DNA of 64,000 nucleotides from Ricinus communis (GCF_019578655.1 NC_063260.1:19402723-19466722); one strand, 5' to 3'. Shown: positions 37,426 to 50,300, numbered from the stretch's first letter. The notes: generated from the letters alone by a model not told the origin. Made by a program: numbers and translations.

Positions 37426-38339
37426 AACGGTGGGCACCATAGTTTAGAATTGGTGCAGAGAGGAGTTGTAGTCGTGTCATGAACTACTTCGTCATTGCAT
37501 CAAGTATCTCCTTAATGAGTAGAACCGAAGTTAGTCATGGAATGTCGAGCAGAGGTTAGCACATATGTGGTTGATTTTTGTGGTTGTAAGAAGCATTAGA
37601 ATGGTGGTTGGTGTATTTTTCGGATGCTCGGAAACTTAAGCGAACACTATTATTTTTCTATGTAGAACAAAAGTGTTTTAAAATATCATATTGCACCCAG
37701 TCCCGCGAGAACACATTATGGCATTTCATTATTAGGCATGCACAATTCCATAACTCATTTTTAAGGTATGCATCATACATCGTGCATTGCAACCCTTGGT
37801 GATAGGGGGTATCATCACCCGGGTGCGCGATATTGTAGAATTTTATATAAAGAAAATGACTAGAGATTTTACATTTTTAAAAAGGCCTTTTTTAATATAA
37901 TAATAATTTTTATCAGTGATGATTAGAAAATAAATAAATAAGTAAATCTTTCAAAGTAAATTGTGTTAAATTGAGATTCTCTTGATGACAGGCTTAGTTG
38001 CTGTGAGATGAATCTGTGGCGCAGTAGGCTCCATGTTGGAAGAATTTTGTGTCAGGATGGCATGGATTTGTATCGGTTATTGTAACTAGATGGATGATGT
38101 GGTATGGATGATGTGATGTGGATGTTAAGGATATTCTATACGCGCAAGGGACGCGTCATTAAGAAGGAATTTGGCTAATTGAATTTTGGTAGAACCGGAG
38201 TTGGTTCGGATCATGCATTTCAGAGAAGATTCCTTTTAATCGCGAGTGGCTGAAGACAGCTTTTAAAAGGCAGAGGAGTTAAGCAGGCCCAAAGCAGGAA
38301 TGCGTGGAGATTTGTATTAGAGAAGTATGTATTCGTAAG

Positions 38340-38690
38340 GCGTCTCTTATGCAAAAAGTGATGCGGTTTGGTAAGAAAGGCGAGTTAGCCCTTATTGTGT
38401 GGAACCCTTGGAATTATCGGCAGGATTAGTGAGGTGGCATGCAAGATGGACTTGCCGCCAAATTTTCTCGCAGGTCAATCCGGTATTTCGTATATCCGTG
38501 TAGAGGAAGTATATTTTTTTATCTTTTGCTTGTGTTGCAACCTCGGTGTTTGGAAGTAAGTGAAGATTTGACTTCGGAGGAGCAGTCAGCCAGGATCGTG
38601 GACTCCCAAGTTCATCAACTTTGCTCTTGCCTTTTGCCGATGGTCAAGGTGGTTGAATTATGCTATTGAGAAAACTACCCCGAGAAGCTG
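38340..38690 (+). pseudogene. Eroded chromovirus pol C-terminus / chromodomain tail
   Basis: Disjointed frames read MRFGKKGEL (38361), then a proline-poor degraded stretch, then EVSEDLTSEEQSARIVDSQV and LLPMVKVVELCY before a stop. Plant chromovirus polyproteins of the Tekay/Del type have this order: (M)RFGKKGKLSPR..GPFEIL, then a chromodomain beginning near '..EDL.YEE.P..I.D...' and '..VKVLW'. The second copy (53480-53790, - strand) shows the same landmarks, so the trace is not chance. It is too decayed to be functional. Confidence 0.5.
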
Positions 38691-38774
38691 AGCTGGAGAC
38701 GGAAGGTTCTTACTCTCATTAATTTCAGTCTTAGTGTGAGCCTTTTATTTTAAAATTTGAGAACAAATTTTCTT

Positions 38775-38786
38775 AAGGGGGGAGAG
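38775..38786 (+). other. Polypurine tract of the large-LTR family
   Basis: AAGGGGGGAGAG immediately precedes TGTAATAC. It fixes the LTR polarity of the whole family: TGTAAyrCyC is the 5' end of the LTR and GGGTCGTGACA the 3' end. The copies that begin TGTCACGACC on the + strand are therefore inverted. Confidence 0.85.
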
Positions 38787-39706
38787 TGTAATACTCGGAA
38801 TTTTTTTTAATAATAATAATATTAGAAATAATTAATAACGAGTTTTTATTTAAATTAATGATACTTTATTTTTAATTAATTTAATTGGGATGATTTAAAA
38901 TAGAATTTCAATGTTAGATAAAAATAAGAGAGTTATTTTTCTATATTTAATTAGTTTGATTTTCAAGAAATCAATTAAGTAAATTCCTTGAAAAATAAAT
39001 TATATTTTTGGTCATTTAATTTTCTCCCCATATGAGTATATGAATTAAATTCTATATTTGAAAGTTATGAAAGAGTTGGTAAATAATATTTTTATAAAAG
39101 AATTTATTGAGGAATAGAAAATTTTAATTAGCTAATGGTGTTGATTTTAATTGAAAAATAGTTAGTAAATTGATTAATTAAGTTAATAAGTGTTAGGATT
39201 AAATTGACAATTAATTTTAGAATAAGGATTAAAATTATAATTGCTTTAATTTGGGGTTTTGAATGAAAATTTGTATGGTTGGTATTTTTGTGATTAAAAA
39301 TGTCGGTAACGATATTTTAGTGATTTTACTTTCAAAAGCAAGGGTAAATAAGTAATTCTCTATTTTCAAAAATTTTATTTTAGCCCAAATTAAATAGTTA
39401 GGGGCTTAATTGAAAAGCTAAAGTAAAGTTGGAGGATCAATCGGAAATTTTGCATGGTGAAATTGTTAGTACTTAATAAAGTCGAGGGACTAAATGGTAA
39501 AGAAGAAAAGTTTAGGGACCAAATGTCGATATAGAGAAAGAAAGAAAAAGAAAGGAGAAGAGGAGAATCGGGTAAGAATGAAGAAGAAGCGGCTGCATTA
39601 TCCAGCTGGTGGTGGCAGCTTTAGAGGCACCGCGAAGCTAGCCGAAGGTGTAGCGAGGCCGTGAGCAATGGCATGGCGGCGCCCTCCAAAGAAGTGCAAC
39701 GTCGGG
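38787..39706 (+). mobile_element. LTR (+), first of three pieces
   Basis: It starts TGTAATACTCGGAATTTT after the PPT and runs through the AT-rich U3-like part to a GC-rich stretch ending CAACGTCGGG. There an inverted solo LTR (39707-42592) is inserted. The LTR resumes at 42593 and again at 45007. Many small differences from the other LTRs suggest an old copy. Confidence 0.85.
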
Positions 39707-42592
39707 TGTCACGACCCGATCTGTGGACCCGTGATCGGCACTAGGGAATGTGTAGGCGTAAGGCCACCGAATCCCGTAGTAAGCCTGACCACTCACTAAC
39801 TTAATTACATCTCATATAATATCACTGATGTCAAGTTCTTAACCATTAAATTCTATATATTTAATTCGGTCTGCCACTAGAATTAGGCAAGACCCAAAAC
39901 TACATAAATTTACAACTGATAAGTCTATTATTTCTACTGCGGAGAATCTAAGATTTTACAAATCAAACATACCAAATCAATTACATCAGCCAATGATGAA
40001 GGAGTCGGGTTACTAGATAAGAGCCGCGGGAAGACTAACCATCACAGATCTAAAAAACAATAAAATTAAGACTGTCAGTCTTGAGAGTGAGTTAAAATCA
40101 TATATCCAAAAAAAATAGTTACAAACACTTCAATAACACATTTATTTAATTTGACATAAATATTAAGTCATGCAAAAATAAACGTGTCATGCCATGCTTA
40201 AATAAAAATAACTTTCACATACTACGGGACGGAGTACCTCAGCAGAACCCTAATCCCAACACTAAACATCTCGACTCTCTCTCATTCTAACAGAACTGGT
40301 GCCCAGAGAGCGAAGCTCTACCAGAATCCTTAAATCTAGTTCAGTCACTTAATTATCACTAACACTCTTAGCCTTTCGGCTGTCTTACTCCAATAAGACT
40401 GGCGCCCAGAGAGCGAAGCTCGACCAGGATCCTTAACTCCAGTCTGGTCACTTAGGTTTCCAAATAAGCCAGCGGCTAGAGAGCAATGCTCGACCAGGGC
40501 AATTCCTAATTTACCTTTTTAAAATTTATAAACCTTTACCCCTTATTTTCTTCCTCTAATTCATACCGGTGCATCTCATCGATAGCATGTTCTACAGCCG
40601 TCCCATCCCGAGTTAACACAAAACAATAAAATCGTAATGCAGAAAATGAAACTTATAATAATAGCGATTAAAATAACTGATTAAATTATTAAATCATGTA
40701 ATCATAATTATCTCATAAAATCTTAGCATAACACATGTAAACGGACATATGACTTTAACTCACAGCTTTGACAATCTCCTAGCTCTGCTCCGATGCCTCG
40801 GGTGGAGCAAGCCGAACTGACGGATTATCTAATCACAGAAAATAATTAATCTATAATGTTGAAACATTTGACAATTAACCCTAGGTCTAGATTTCTAGGA
40901 CTAATTGTCTAAAAACCTCGACTCGGGTAAATTCTACCGAAAATTCGGCAGAACCTCCCCTAAAATACGGATATTTACCCCCGTAAAATGCGTCCAGGAC
41001 TTGCCAGAAAACACTTCAAATATTCAAAAATTTATTTTAATGGGAGTCGGGTCCCTAAGACTTCACTATTTTTTCCGACTCCGCCACACATCACAAATCA
41101 CGACATAAGGAAGACAGTCCGACAAATAATTATTTTAACTCGTAATATTTTCTAACGCTCAACACAATTCAATAAATACATAACTTTTGCCAATAAATTC
41201 TAAAATCAACGGGTCAGAGAAAAATTATCGAGACGCTTGATCGCTCGGTCGACTCGCCTCTAGCCACCGGAGTCCGATCCATGATCCGAATGCACCAACG
41301 GACTCGAAACAACACGCTGATGACGACTCCCACTTTCGATCTTCCGATCCGACCCCCGATCATCTGAAGGGATTTACACATGATCTCGGCAGTCGATTTT
41401 CAAACGGAGTCCGATCGCCACGAAACTGGTGCCATTGGGAAGCTTGAGCTGAGGAGAGTCTTGATATGTCCTTCGATCAGCCAAAGCTCGCTGGAAAAGC
41501 CAGAAAATGCGGCTGCTAAATTCTCGCCGGAACTCCCTCCTCCGGCCACCAAAGCTGACGCCACCACCGCCAGAAAGAAGCCCAGGCCGAGGGGAGTCGA
41601 TCACCACCCGACTAAGCTGCCAAAGCCGCCGGAAACGCCTGGAATGGCGTTTGGAAGCCGCTGCAGCTTTCTTCGCTCTCACCATTACCGCCGCCGCCGC
41701 CGCCGTTTTTCTGGAGTTGTCACCGACGCCAGCAGCACTTCCGGCCCGCTCCGCCGCACGCCTCGACGGTCGATGCCGAACACCGCTCCCCTTCTCTTAC
41801 TCCTTCTCTCTTCCCTGATTTCTCCTTCTTCTTTTCTTTCTTTTTCCTTCCATATCGACTTTGGTCCCTGAACTTTTCTTCTTTACCAATTAGTCCCTCA
41901 ACTTCTTAATTACTAACAATTTTATCCTGCATAATTTCCAATTAACCTTATACTTTTCTTTAGCTTTTCAATGAAGCCCCTAGCTATTTAATTTGGGCCA
42001 AATTAGAATTATTAAAAATATGCAATTACATATTTACCCTTACTTTTAAATGTAAAATTACCAAAAAACCCTTGCTGACATATTTAATTACAAAAATACC
42101 AAACATACAAATTTTCATTAAAATCCCATATTAATAAAATTATACTTTTAATCCTTATTCCAAAGTAAATTTTTAATTTAATCGTAACACAATTTTAATT
42201 AATCAATTTGCTAAATATTTTTCAATTAAAATTTAATACCATTAGCTAATTAAAATGCCATTTTTCCTAATAATTCTTTTATACAATATCATTTACAAGT
42301 CCTTCCATAACTCTCAAATATAGAATTTAATTTATATATATTCACTTGGGGGACAAATTTGAATAACCAAAAATATAATTTATTTCTTAAAGAATTTACT
42401 TAATTAATTTCTTAAAAATCAAACTAATTGGATATAGAAAATAACTCCTTTATTTGTCTAGCATTAAAATTTTTATTTAAATCATTCCAATTTAAACCAA
42501 ATACAAACAAAGTAAAAGTAATTTTAAATAAAGACTCATTTATTAATTATTATTAATATTATCATTATTAAAGAAAAATTATGGGTATTACA
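39707..42592 (-). mobile_element. Solo LTR nested in the + LTR, imperfect TSD
   Basis: It starts TGTCACGACCCG and ends GGGTATTACA on the + strand. Flanks are TCGGG (39702-39706) and GCGGG (42593-42597), a TSD with one mismatch. It belongs to a second LTR subfamily, shared with 47735-50300, in which the segment after the hairpin (about 40090-40220) differs from the majority type. Its hairpin reads AAGACTG-T-CAGTCTT (40068-40082), with paired changes relative to GAGACTG-T-CAGTCTC. A GCCGCCGCC run occurs at 41690-41705. Confidence 0.88.
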
Positions 42593-42970
42593 GCGGGAGA
42601 ACGTGAGGAAGCGACAGGGGCTTTCCAACGATATTCTTGGCGTTTCCGGCGTCCTTTGGCGGCAAGGTTGGTCTCTTTTTGACTGATGAGTTGAGGGCTT
42701 CCTTTTGGGGATAGCGGCATCGACGTTAGTGGCCGGAGTTAGGAGTTCCGGCGAAGTGAGGCAGCTGGAATTTTTGGCTTTTCCGGTTAGTTCCGGTGAG
42801 GGATGGCCGAGCGTAGGACATATCCGGACTCCCCTCGGCTCAAGCTTTCCAATGGCACCGGTTTTGCGGCCATCAGACTCCATTTGAAAATCGACGGGCG
42901 AAATCTTCTGAAAATCTCTCCGGATGATCAGGGGTTGGATTGGAAGATCGGGTGCTAGGATCATGGTCAG
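42593..42970 (+). mobile_element. LTR (+), second piece
   Basis: It continues the LTR of 38787-39706 after the nested solo LTR. It is the GC-rich block in + orientation (for example GCTCAAGCTTTCCAATGGCA near 42838 and CTCTCCGGATGATCAG near 42916), which corresponds to the reverse complement of the GC-rich block in every inverted copy. It is cut again at 42970 by a second nested solo LTR. Confidence 0.85.
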
Positions 42971-45006
42971 TGTCACGACCCCGTCTGTGGGCCCGTGACC
43001 GGCACTAGGGAATGGGTAGGCGTAAGGCCACCGAATCCCGTAGTAAACCTGACACTCACAATTCAAACAAATCTCATCTCAAATTTTACTAGTAACAATG
43101 CCACAAATATCTCAACAATTAAATTTTACATAACTAATTCGGTCTGCCATAAGAATTTAGCGAGACTCGAAACTCAGAAAATTTACAACTGATACATCTA
43201 CTATTACTACTGCGGAGAATCTAAGATTTTACAAATTAACATACCAAATCGAATACACCACCCGATGATGAAGGAGTCGAGTAAGAGTCGCGAGAGGACT
43301 AACGGTCAAAACAGAAATTCTAGAGTGAGTTAAAATCAAATAATCTGGGGGCTATTGCTTTCTTCACAGAAAATATTAATCATTCAAATAAGTATATCAA
43401 CCATGCACGTAAATACAACTCATATTATAATCATACCAAATAAATAAATAAATAAAATATATTTTTATTTTTACGAGATGAGTGGCTCAAGAGAACCCTA
43501 ACCCCAAATTCTAGTAGCCTTTTGGTTCTCTTAATCCAATGTGTCCGAGCCAGAGAGCAAGCTCGATCAGGTCCTTACCTCCGACTGAACACTTGAATTC
43601 CAACTAAGCCGGCTCCCGGAGAGCGTTGCTCGATCGGGGACCTTAACTCCGGCAATCAACTGAACTCAGCCCAGAGAGCAATGCTCGATCAGGGCAAACA
43701 AATCCATAATAATCTTATGTCCAAGAATTTCTAAAATTACAGGCCAGAGAAAAATTACCGAGATGCTCGGTCGACTCGCCTCCGGCCGCCGGAGTCCGAT
43801 CGACGATCCGAACTCACCATCAGACTCGAAACGACGCGCTAATGATGATCCCTGCTTCTGATTTTCCGATTCGACACCCGATCATCCAGAGAGATTTTCG
43901 GACAATCACGGCCGTCGATTCGCAAACGAAGCCCGATCGCCATGAAACCGGTGCCATTTCAAAGCTTGAGCTGAGGAGAGCCGGGATACGTCCTTCAATC
44001 GTCCATCCTCCGCCAGAGCTCGCCGGAAAAGCTGAAAAACACCGGCTGCCACTCTAAATTTCACTTTGCCGGATCTTTCAACTCCGGCCACCCCAGCGTC
44101 GCCCATCGCCGAAGAGAGCCCTTGCCGAGAGGGAGCCGATCGCCACTCGACCGAACGGCCTGAAGCCGCTCTCCACCTCACGCGCCCGCCGCCTCCGACG
44201 GCCAGCAGCTCCTTCCTCTTCTTCTTCTTCGGCCATCACCCTCTCTCTCTCTCTCTCTCTCTCCGGATCTTCTTTCTCTCTCCTCGATCCCATTCCTTTC
44301 AATATCGACATTAGGCCCCCAAACTTTTCTTTATTACAATTTAGTTCCTCAACTTTCTTAATTACTTATAATTTTATCCTGCAGAATTTTTAAATAACCC
44401 CCAAACTTTCCTTTATCCTTTCAATTAAGCCCTTAACTATTTAATTTGGGCCAAACCCGAATTATTGAAAATACACAATTACAAAAATACCCCTAACCGA
44501 CATATTTATTTACAAAAAAACCAAACTCACAAATTTCCATTAGAACCCCCATAAAAATAAAATTATACTTTCAATCCTTATTCCAAAATAAATTTTCAAT
44601 TTAGTCCTAACACAAAAATTAATTTAAATAATAAATTTTCAACTTAAAATTTAATACCACTAATCAATTAAAATACCAATTTTTCCAAAGTTCTTTTATA
44701 AAAACATCTCTTACAATTTCTACCATAATTTTTCCAATATATAATTTTATTTATACATAGACATATACATATACATATACATAGTGGAAAAATTAGAATA
44801 ACCAAAAATATATTCTACCCTTCAAATAATTTACTTAATTAATATCTTAAAATTTCAAACTAATTGAGTATAGAAAAATAACTCGTTCAATTGACTAATA
44901 TTAAAATTTTCATTAAATCATTTCAAATTAAACCAAATAAAAATGAAGCTAAAATTAACTTAAATAAAAACTCATTATTAAATATATAAAAATTCCGGGT
45001 ATTACA
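42971..45006 (-). mobile_element. Second nested solo LTR, internally deleted, TSD GTCAG
   Basis: It starts TGTCACGACCCC and ends GGGTATTACA on the + strand, flanked by GTCAG at 42966-42970 and 45007-45011. It is 2,036 bp instead of about 2,900: about 850 bp are missing at about 43724, where 'cttatgtcca' runs straight into 'agaatttctaaaattacagg', sequence that in complete copies lies just before the GC-rich block. The (CATATA)n-like run at about 44759-44783 is private to this copy. Confidence 0.92.
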
Positions 45007-45026
45007 GTCAGCATGTTGTCTCGGGG
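45007..45026 (+). mobile_element. LTR (+), last short piece, truncated
   Basis: After the TSD copy the LTR continues as CATGTTGTCTCGGGG, matching the GC-rich block of the other copies (their complement reads similarly after GTCAGC). It then passes into satellite. The distal LTR half to GGGTCGTGACA is missing. Confidence 0.6.
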
Positions 45027-47156
45027 TATTACGGGGTTGTTTTCTCAAATTAAAAAATTTTACCCTTTCTACGAGGCTGTTTTCTCAAAGTCCCAATTAC
45101 ACTATTTTTATGGGGTTGTTTTCTCAGATTCATAATTATACACATTTTACGATGTTATTTTTTTATATTGATAAATATACCATTTTTACGGAGTCGTTTT
45201 CTCATATTAAATTTCTTCATACTCACAAATATACTAAAATTACGGGGTTATATTTCCCGATTGATAAATATCCACGTATTACAGGGTTGTTTTCACATAT
45301 TAAAAAAGTTATCCCTTTTACGATGTTGTTTTCTCATATTAAAAAATTTACCCCTTCTACGAGTCTGTTTTCTCAGACTCCCAATTACACTATTTTTTAG
45401 GGTTGTTTTCCCATATTCATAAATATACCCCTTTTATGGGGTTGTTTTCACATATTATAAAATTAAACCATTTAAAGGGTTGTTTTCTCATACTCACAAA
45501 TATACCACAATTACGGGGTTATTTCCGCAGATTCATAAATATCCCCGTAATACGGGGTTATTTTCACATATTAAAAAATTACTCCTTCTACGCGACTGTT
45601 TTTTTATATTAAAAAATTTACCCGTTCTAGGAGGCCGTTTTCTTAGACTCGCAATTACACTACTTTTACAAGGTTGTTTTCTCATATTCATAAGTATACA
45701 CGTTTTACAGGGTTATTTTCTTATATTGATAAATATACCACTTTTATAGGATTATTTTCTCATACTAAATTATTAGCACTATTATATTATGGTATTGTTT
45801 TCTCAAATTCATAAATATACATGTTTTACGAGGTTATTTTTTTATATTGACAAATATACGCCTTTTACGGGGTTGTTTTCACATATTATAAAATTAATTC
45901 ATTTAAGGGGTTGTTTTCTCATGTTCACAAATATACCAAAATTACGGAGTTATTTTCTCCAATTGATAAATATCCCCGTATTATGGAGTTGTTTTGTTAT
46001 ATTAAAAAATTTAGCCCTTCTGCAATGTTGTTTTCTCATGCTCGCAATTACACTACTTTTACGGGATTATTTTCTCAGATTCATAAATATAGACGTTTTA
46101 CGAGGGCCCGCTTTAGACCTTAGGTTTGGAGTTCCATATGCCACTGGGTACCCCTGCAAAAGGAGTAACGGTATCTCTCTTGCAAATCCGTTCATTCCCA
46201 CCCGGCAGGAAGTATGGTCTTGCTTTTATTTTCTTATATTGATAAATATATCACTTTTATGGGGTCATTTTTTCATATTAAATTATTAGCACTATTCTAG
46301 GTTTGTTTTCTCAAATTCATAAATATACATATTTTACGGGGTTATTTTCTTATATTAATAAATATACCCCTTTTACGAGGCTGTTTTCTCATATTAAAAA
46401 GTTTATCCGTTCCACGAGGCTGTTCTTTTAGACTCGCAATTATACTACTTTTACGGGGTTGTTTTTTCAGATTCATAAATATACACATTTTACGGGGTTA
46501 TTTTCTTATGTTGATAAATATACCACTTTTAGGAGGTCATTTTCTCATACTAAATTATTAGCACTATTATGTGTTGTTTTCTCAAATTCATAAATATACA
46601 CGTTTTACGGGGTTATTTTTTTATATGGACAAATACACCCCTTTTACGAGGTTGTTTTCTCATATTATAAAATTCACCCATTTAAGGGGTTATTTTCTCA
46701 TACTCACAAATATACTAAAATTACACGGGTTCTTTTCTCCGATTGATAAATATCCCTATATTACGGAGTTATTTTCTAATATTTATAAATATACCCCTCT
46801 TACGGGGTTGTTTTCTCAAATTAAAAATTTATTCTTTCTACGAGATTGTTTTCTCAAACTCCCAATTACATTACTTTTATGGGTTATTTTCTCATATTCA
46901 TAAATATACACGTTTTACGGAGTTATTTACTTATATTGATAAATATAGCACTTTTACGGGATCGTTTTCTTATATTAAATTATTAGCACTATTATGGTGT
47001 TGTTCTCTCAAAATTCATAAATATACACGTTTACGGGGTTATTTTCTTGTATTGACAAATATACCCCTTTTACGGGGTTGTCTTTTCATATTATAAAATT
47101 AACACATTTAAAGGGTTGTTTTCTCATACTCACAAATATACCAAAATTTCAGGGTT
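45027..47156 (+). repeat. 39-bp satellite array, block 5
   Basis: Same monomer order and orientation. It contains a 120-bp foreign insert at 46105-46224. It ends at about 47156, where TTTCAGGGTTGTC passes into an LTR fragment. Marker cores AAATTATTAGCACTATTA occur near 45767, 46284, 46554 and 46977, giving spacings around 420 bp with the insert taken into account and one shorter interval. Confidence 0.93.
46105..46224. other. Short unidentified insert within satellite
   Basis: About 120 bp of balanced composition lie between a monomer ending TTTTACGAG and the start of the next (TTATTTTCTTATATTG). Recognisable stretches include GGCCCGCTTTAGACCTTAGG, GCCACTGGGTACCCCTGCAA and TTCCCACCCGGCAGGAAG. 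No open frame, TIR, poly(A) or clear TSD is seen. It may be a fragment of a transposon or organelle DNA; I do not recognise it. Confidence 0.55.
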
Positions 47157-47734
47157 GTCTTCTTCTTCCGCTTCCTCTCTCTCTCCTCGATATCTCTCTT
47201 CTCTTCCTTTCTTTTATTTCTTCTCCATATCAACATTAGGCCCCTGAACCTTTTTCCTCTTACCATTTGGTCCCTCAACTTTTTAAATTATGACAATTTT
47301 ATCCTGCAGAATTTTCAAATAACCCCTAAACTTTTCTTTAGCCTTTCAATTAAGCCCCTAGCTATTTAATTTGGGCCAAATTAAAATTATTGAAAATATT
47401 TAATTACATATATACCCCTGACCGACATATTTATTTATAAAAATACCAAAAATACAAATTCTCATTAAACCCCCATATAATAATAAAATTATACTTTTAA
47501 TCCTCATCCTGAAATAAATTTCTAATTTAGTCCTAACACACAATTAAATTAAATAATCAATTTGCTAAATATTTTTCCCATTAAATTTAACACCATTAAC
47601 TAATTAAAATATCAGTTTCCCCAATAATTCTTTTATAAAAACATCCTTTACAAACTCTTCCATAATTTTCCCAATATATAATTTTATTTATATATACTAT
47701 ATATACATTTGGAGAAAATTTGAATAACCAAAAA
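47157..47734 (-). mobile_element. LTR fragment (-), left remnant of the element ending at 57907
   Basis: The segment from TTCTTCTTCCGCTTCCTC to GAATAACCAAAAA is nearly identical to 57114-57685, the matching part of the LTR at 55000-57907, including the shared TTTATATATACTATATATAC run. This high identity suggests the two are the paired LTRs of one element. The LTR portion left of it has been replaced by satellite. It is cut at 47735 by another LTR. Confidence 0.75.
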
Positions 47735-50300
47735 TGTCACGACCCCACCCGTGGCCCGTGACCGGCACTAGGGAATGGGTAGGCGTAAGGCCACCGAAAC
47801 CCGTAGTAAGCCTGACACTCACTGACTTAAACAAATCTCATCTCAAATTAATATTATTAAAGCCATAAATTATCTTAATAGTTACATTCTACATAAATAC
47901 TTCAGTCTGCCAGAAAAATTAGGCGAGACCCGAAACTCATAAAATTTACAACTGATACATCTACTATTACTACTGCGGAGAATCTAAGATTTTTTTTACA
48001 ATTTGACATACCAAATCAAACACATCACCCGATGATGAAGGAGTTTGAATAAGAGTCATGGAAGACTAATACCACGCATCCGAAAAATAAGAATGGAGAC
48101 TATCACCGAGAGTGAGCTAAAATCATATATCTGAAAACAGTTTCGAACATCTCAATATCACCTTATTTAATTTTAAAATAATTATTAAGTCATGCTAACC
48201 ATACGTATCATGTTAAAACATATGTGTCATGCCATGCTTAAACAAAAATTATTCCATATGCAACGGGACGGAGCACTTCAGTAGAACCCTAATCCCAACT
48301 CTAACATCTCGATTTATTTCAACACTTATGTCTCAACTAACCTCAACTCTAACATCTCAAAACTCTCATTCCAACAGGACTGGCGCCCAGAGAGCAAAGC
48401 TCGACCAGGGACCTTACCTCCAGTCCGGTCACTTAACTCTCAGCCTTAGCCTTTCGGCTCTCTTATCCAATAAGACTGGCGCCTAGAGAGCAATGCTCGA
48501 CCAGGGACCTTTACTCCGGCAACCACACTCTACTAAACCCAGAGAGCGATGCTCGACCAGGGCAGGTCCTAATCTTTCTTTCTTAAAATTTTACCTATTT
48601 ACCCTTTCCCTATCTCTCTCAGATTTATATTAGAACACTCATCCAACACTTATGTTCTACTGCCGTCCCATCCTGAGTCATCATGCAATATTAGAATTGG
48701 TGATAAAGGAAAAATATAATTAAATAGTAATTAAAAGCATCATGCAAATAATAATAATAATTAAATGAAAAATTAAAATTTACAAATAAATAATCACAGT
48801 AGCAAATCAAATTTTACGCATGACACGTGCATAAGCGATATATGACTTTAACTCACAGGTTTCGCGACCTCCTAACTCTGCTCCGGTGCCTCGGTTGGAG
48901 CGAGCCGAACAAACAGACTATCTAGTCATGGAAAATAATTTATCAAAATGCTGAAACAATCGATGATTAATCCTAGGTCTAGACTCCTAGGACTGACCGT
49001 CTAAGAATCTCGACTCGGGAGAATCCTACCGAAAATTCGGCAGAACCTCCCTTACAACACGGACATTACCCCCCATAAAACGGGTCCAGGACCTGCCAGA
49101 AAAACACTTCAAAATTCCAACAATTCAAACAACGGGAGTCGGGTCCCCAAACTTCACTATTTCCCAACTCCTCCACACAACACAAAATACGAGGCAGGCA
49201 AACTGACCGACAATTATTTTTGACTCACAAATATCATCAAATACTCAATATAATCCAATAGACACACAATTAAACCAAGAATTCCAAAAATTAATGGGCC
49301 AGAGAAAATTTACCGAGATGCTCGGTCGCTCGGTCGACTCGCCTCCAGCCGCCGGAGTCCGATCGACGATCCGAACTCACCATCGGACTCAAAACGACGC
49401 GCCGAGGACGATCCCCGCTTCCAATTTTCCAATCCGACACCCAATCATCCAGAGAGATTTGTGGACGATCTCGACCGTCGATTTGCAAACGAAGTCCGAT
49501 CGCCACGAAACCGGTGCCATTGCGAAGCTTGAGTTGAGAAGAGTCGGGATATGTCCTCCGATCATCCATAGCTCGCCAGAGTTCGCCGGAAAAGCCCAAA
49601 AACCTCGGCTGCCTCCATTTTCTCTCTCCACCGTGAACCTCTGTTTTTTGCCACCACTGTCGACACCGCCGCCGCCAAAATAAAGCCAAGGTCGAGAGGA
49701 GTCGATCAGCACCAAGATCAACAGCCACCGACGCCGGAAGAGCCCGCACGGTGGCAAGGAAGCTTCGGCCATCTTCCTCCCTGCTGTCACACATTGCCAC
49801 GACGCCAGCTGGCCACCACCGCACCGGACAGACGGCCCGACGCCAGCTCCTTCCTCCGCGCGCTCCTCTCTCTCCCCCGACATCTCTCTCTCTTTTTCTT
49901 CTTCTTCCCCGATTTTCTTTCCCTTCAATATCGACATTTGACCCCTGAACTTTTCCTTATTACAATTTGGTCCCTCAACTTTCTTAATTACTTACAATTT
50001 CATCCTGCAGAATTCCAATTTAACCCCTAAACTTTCCTTTATCCTTTCAATTAAGCCCTTAACTAATTAATTTGGGCCAAAACCGAATTATTGAAAATAC
50101 ACAATTACACAAATACCCCTGACCGACATATTTATTTACGAAAATACCAAACTCACAAATTTCCATTAAACCCTCACAAAAAAAAATTATACTTTGAATC
50201 CTTATTCCAAAATAAATTTCCAGCTTAAAATTTAATACTACTAATCAATTATAATACCAATTTTCCCCAAAATTCTTTTATAAACATCCTTTACATTTCT
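47735..50300 (-). mobile_element. LTR (-), inserted into the preceding LTR fragment; 3'-deleted
   Basis: It starts TGTCACGACCCC and contains the terminal block, a subfamily-specific segment (about 48110-48250, as in 39707-42592), CCCAGAGAGC repeats (48386, 48538), the GC-rich block (49310-49870) and the AT-rich end. It is interrupted at 50300 by a further LTR and resumes at 53196. Its own GGGTRTTACA end is missing: after GAATAACCAAA (about 53267) the sequence matches the outer element instead. Confidence 0.75.

Larger units (their letters stand above)
37426..38786 (+). mobile_element. Internal region of a large-LTR element (+), 5'-truncated
   Basis: This is non-satellite sequence ending in a polypurine tract immediately before an LTR start (TGTAATACTCGG at 38787), so it is the 3' part of an internal region in + orientation. 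It is homologous along its length to the reverse complement of 53373-54720: for instance CATCGTGCATTGCAACCCTTGG at about 37776 and its complement near 54350 in the second copy. The expected 5' end with PBS is missing; satellite abuts it directly. No gag, RT or integrase catalytic core is readable. The only coding trace is the eroded pol tail at 38340-38690. Confidence 0.8.
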
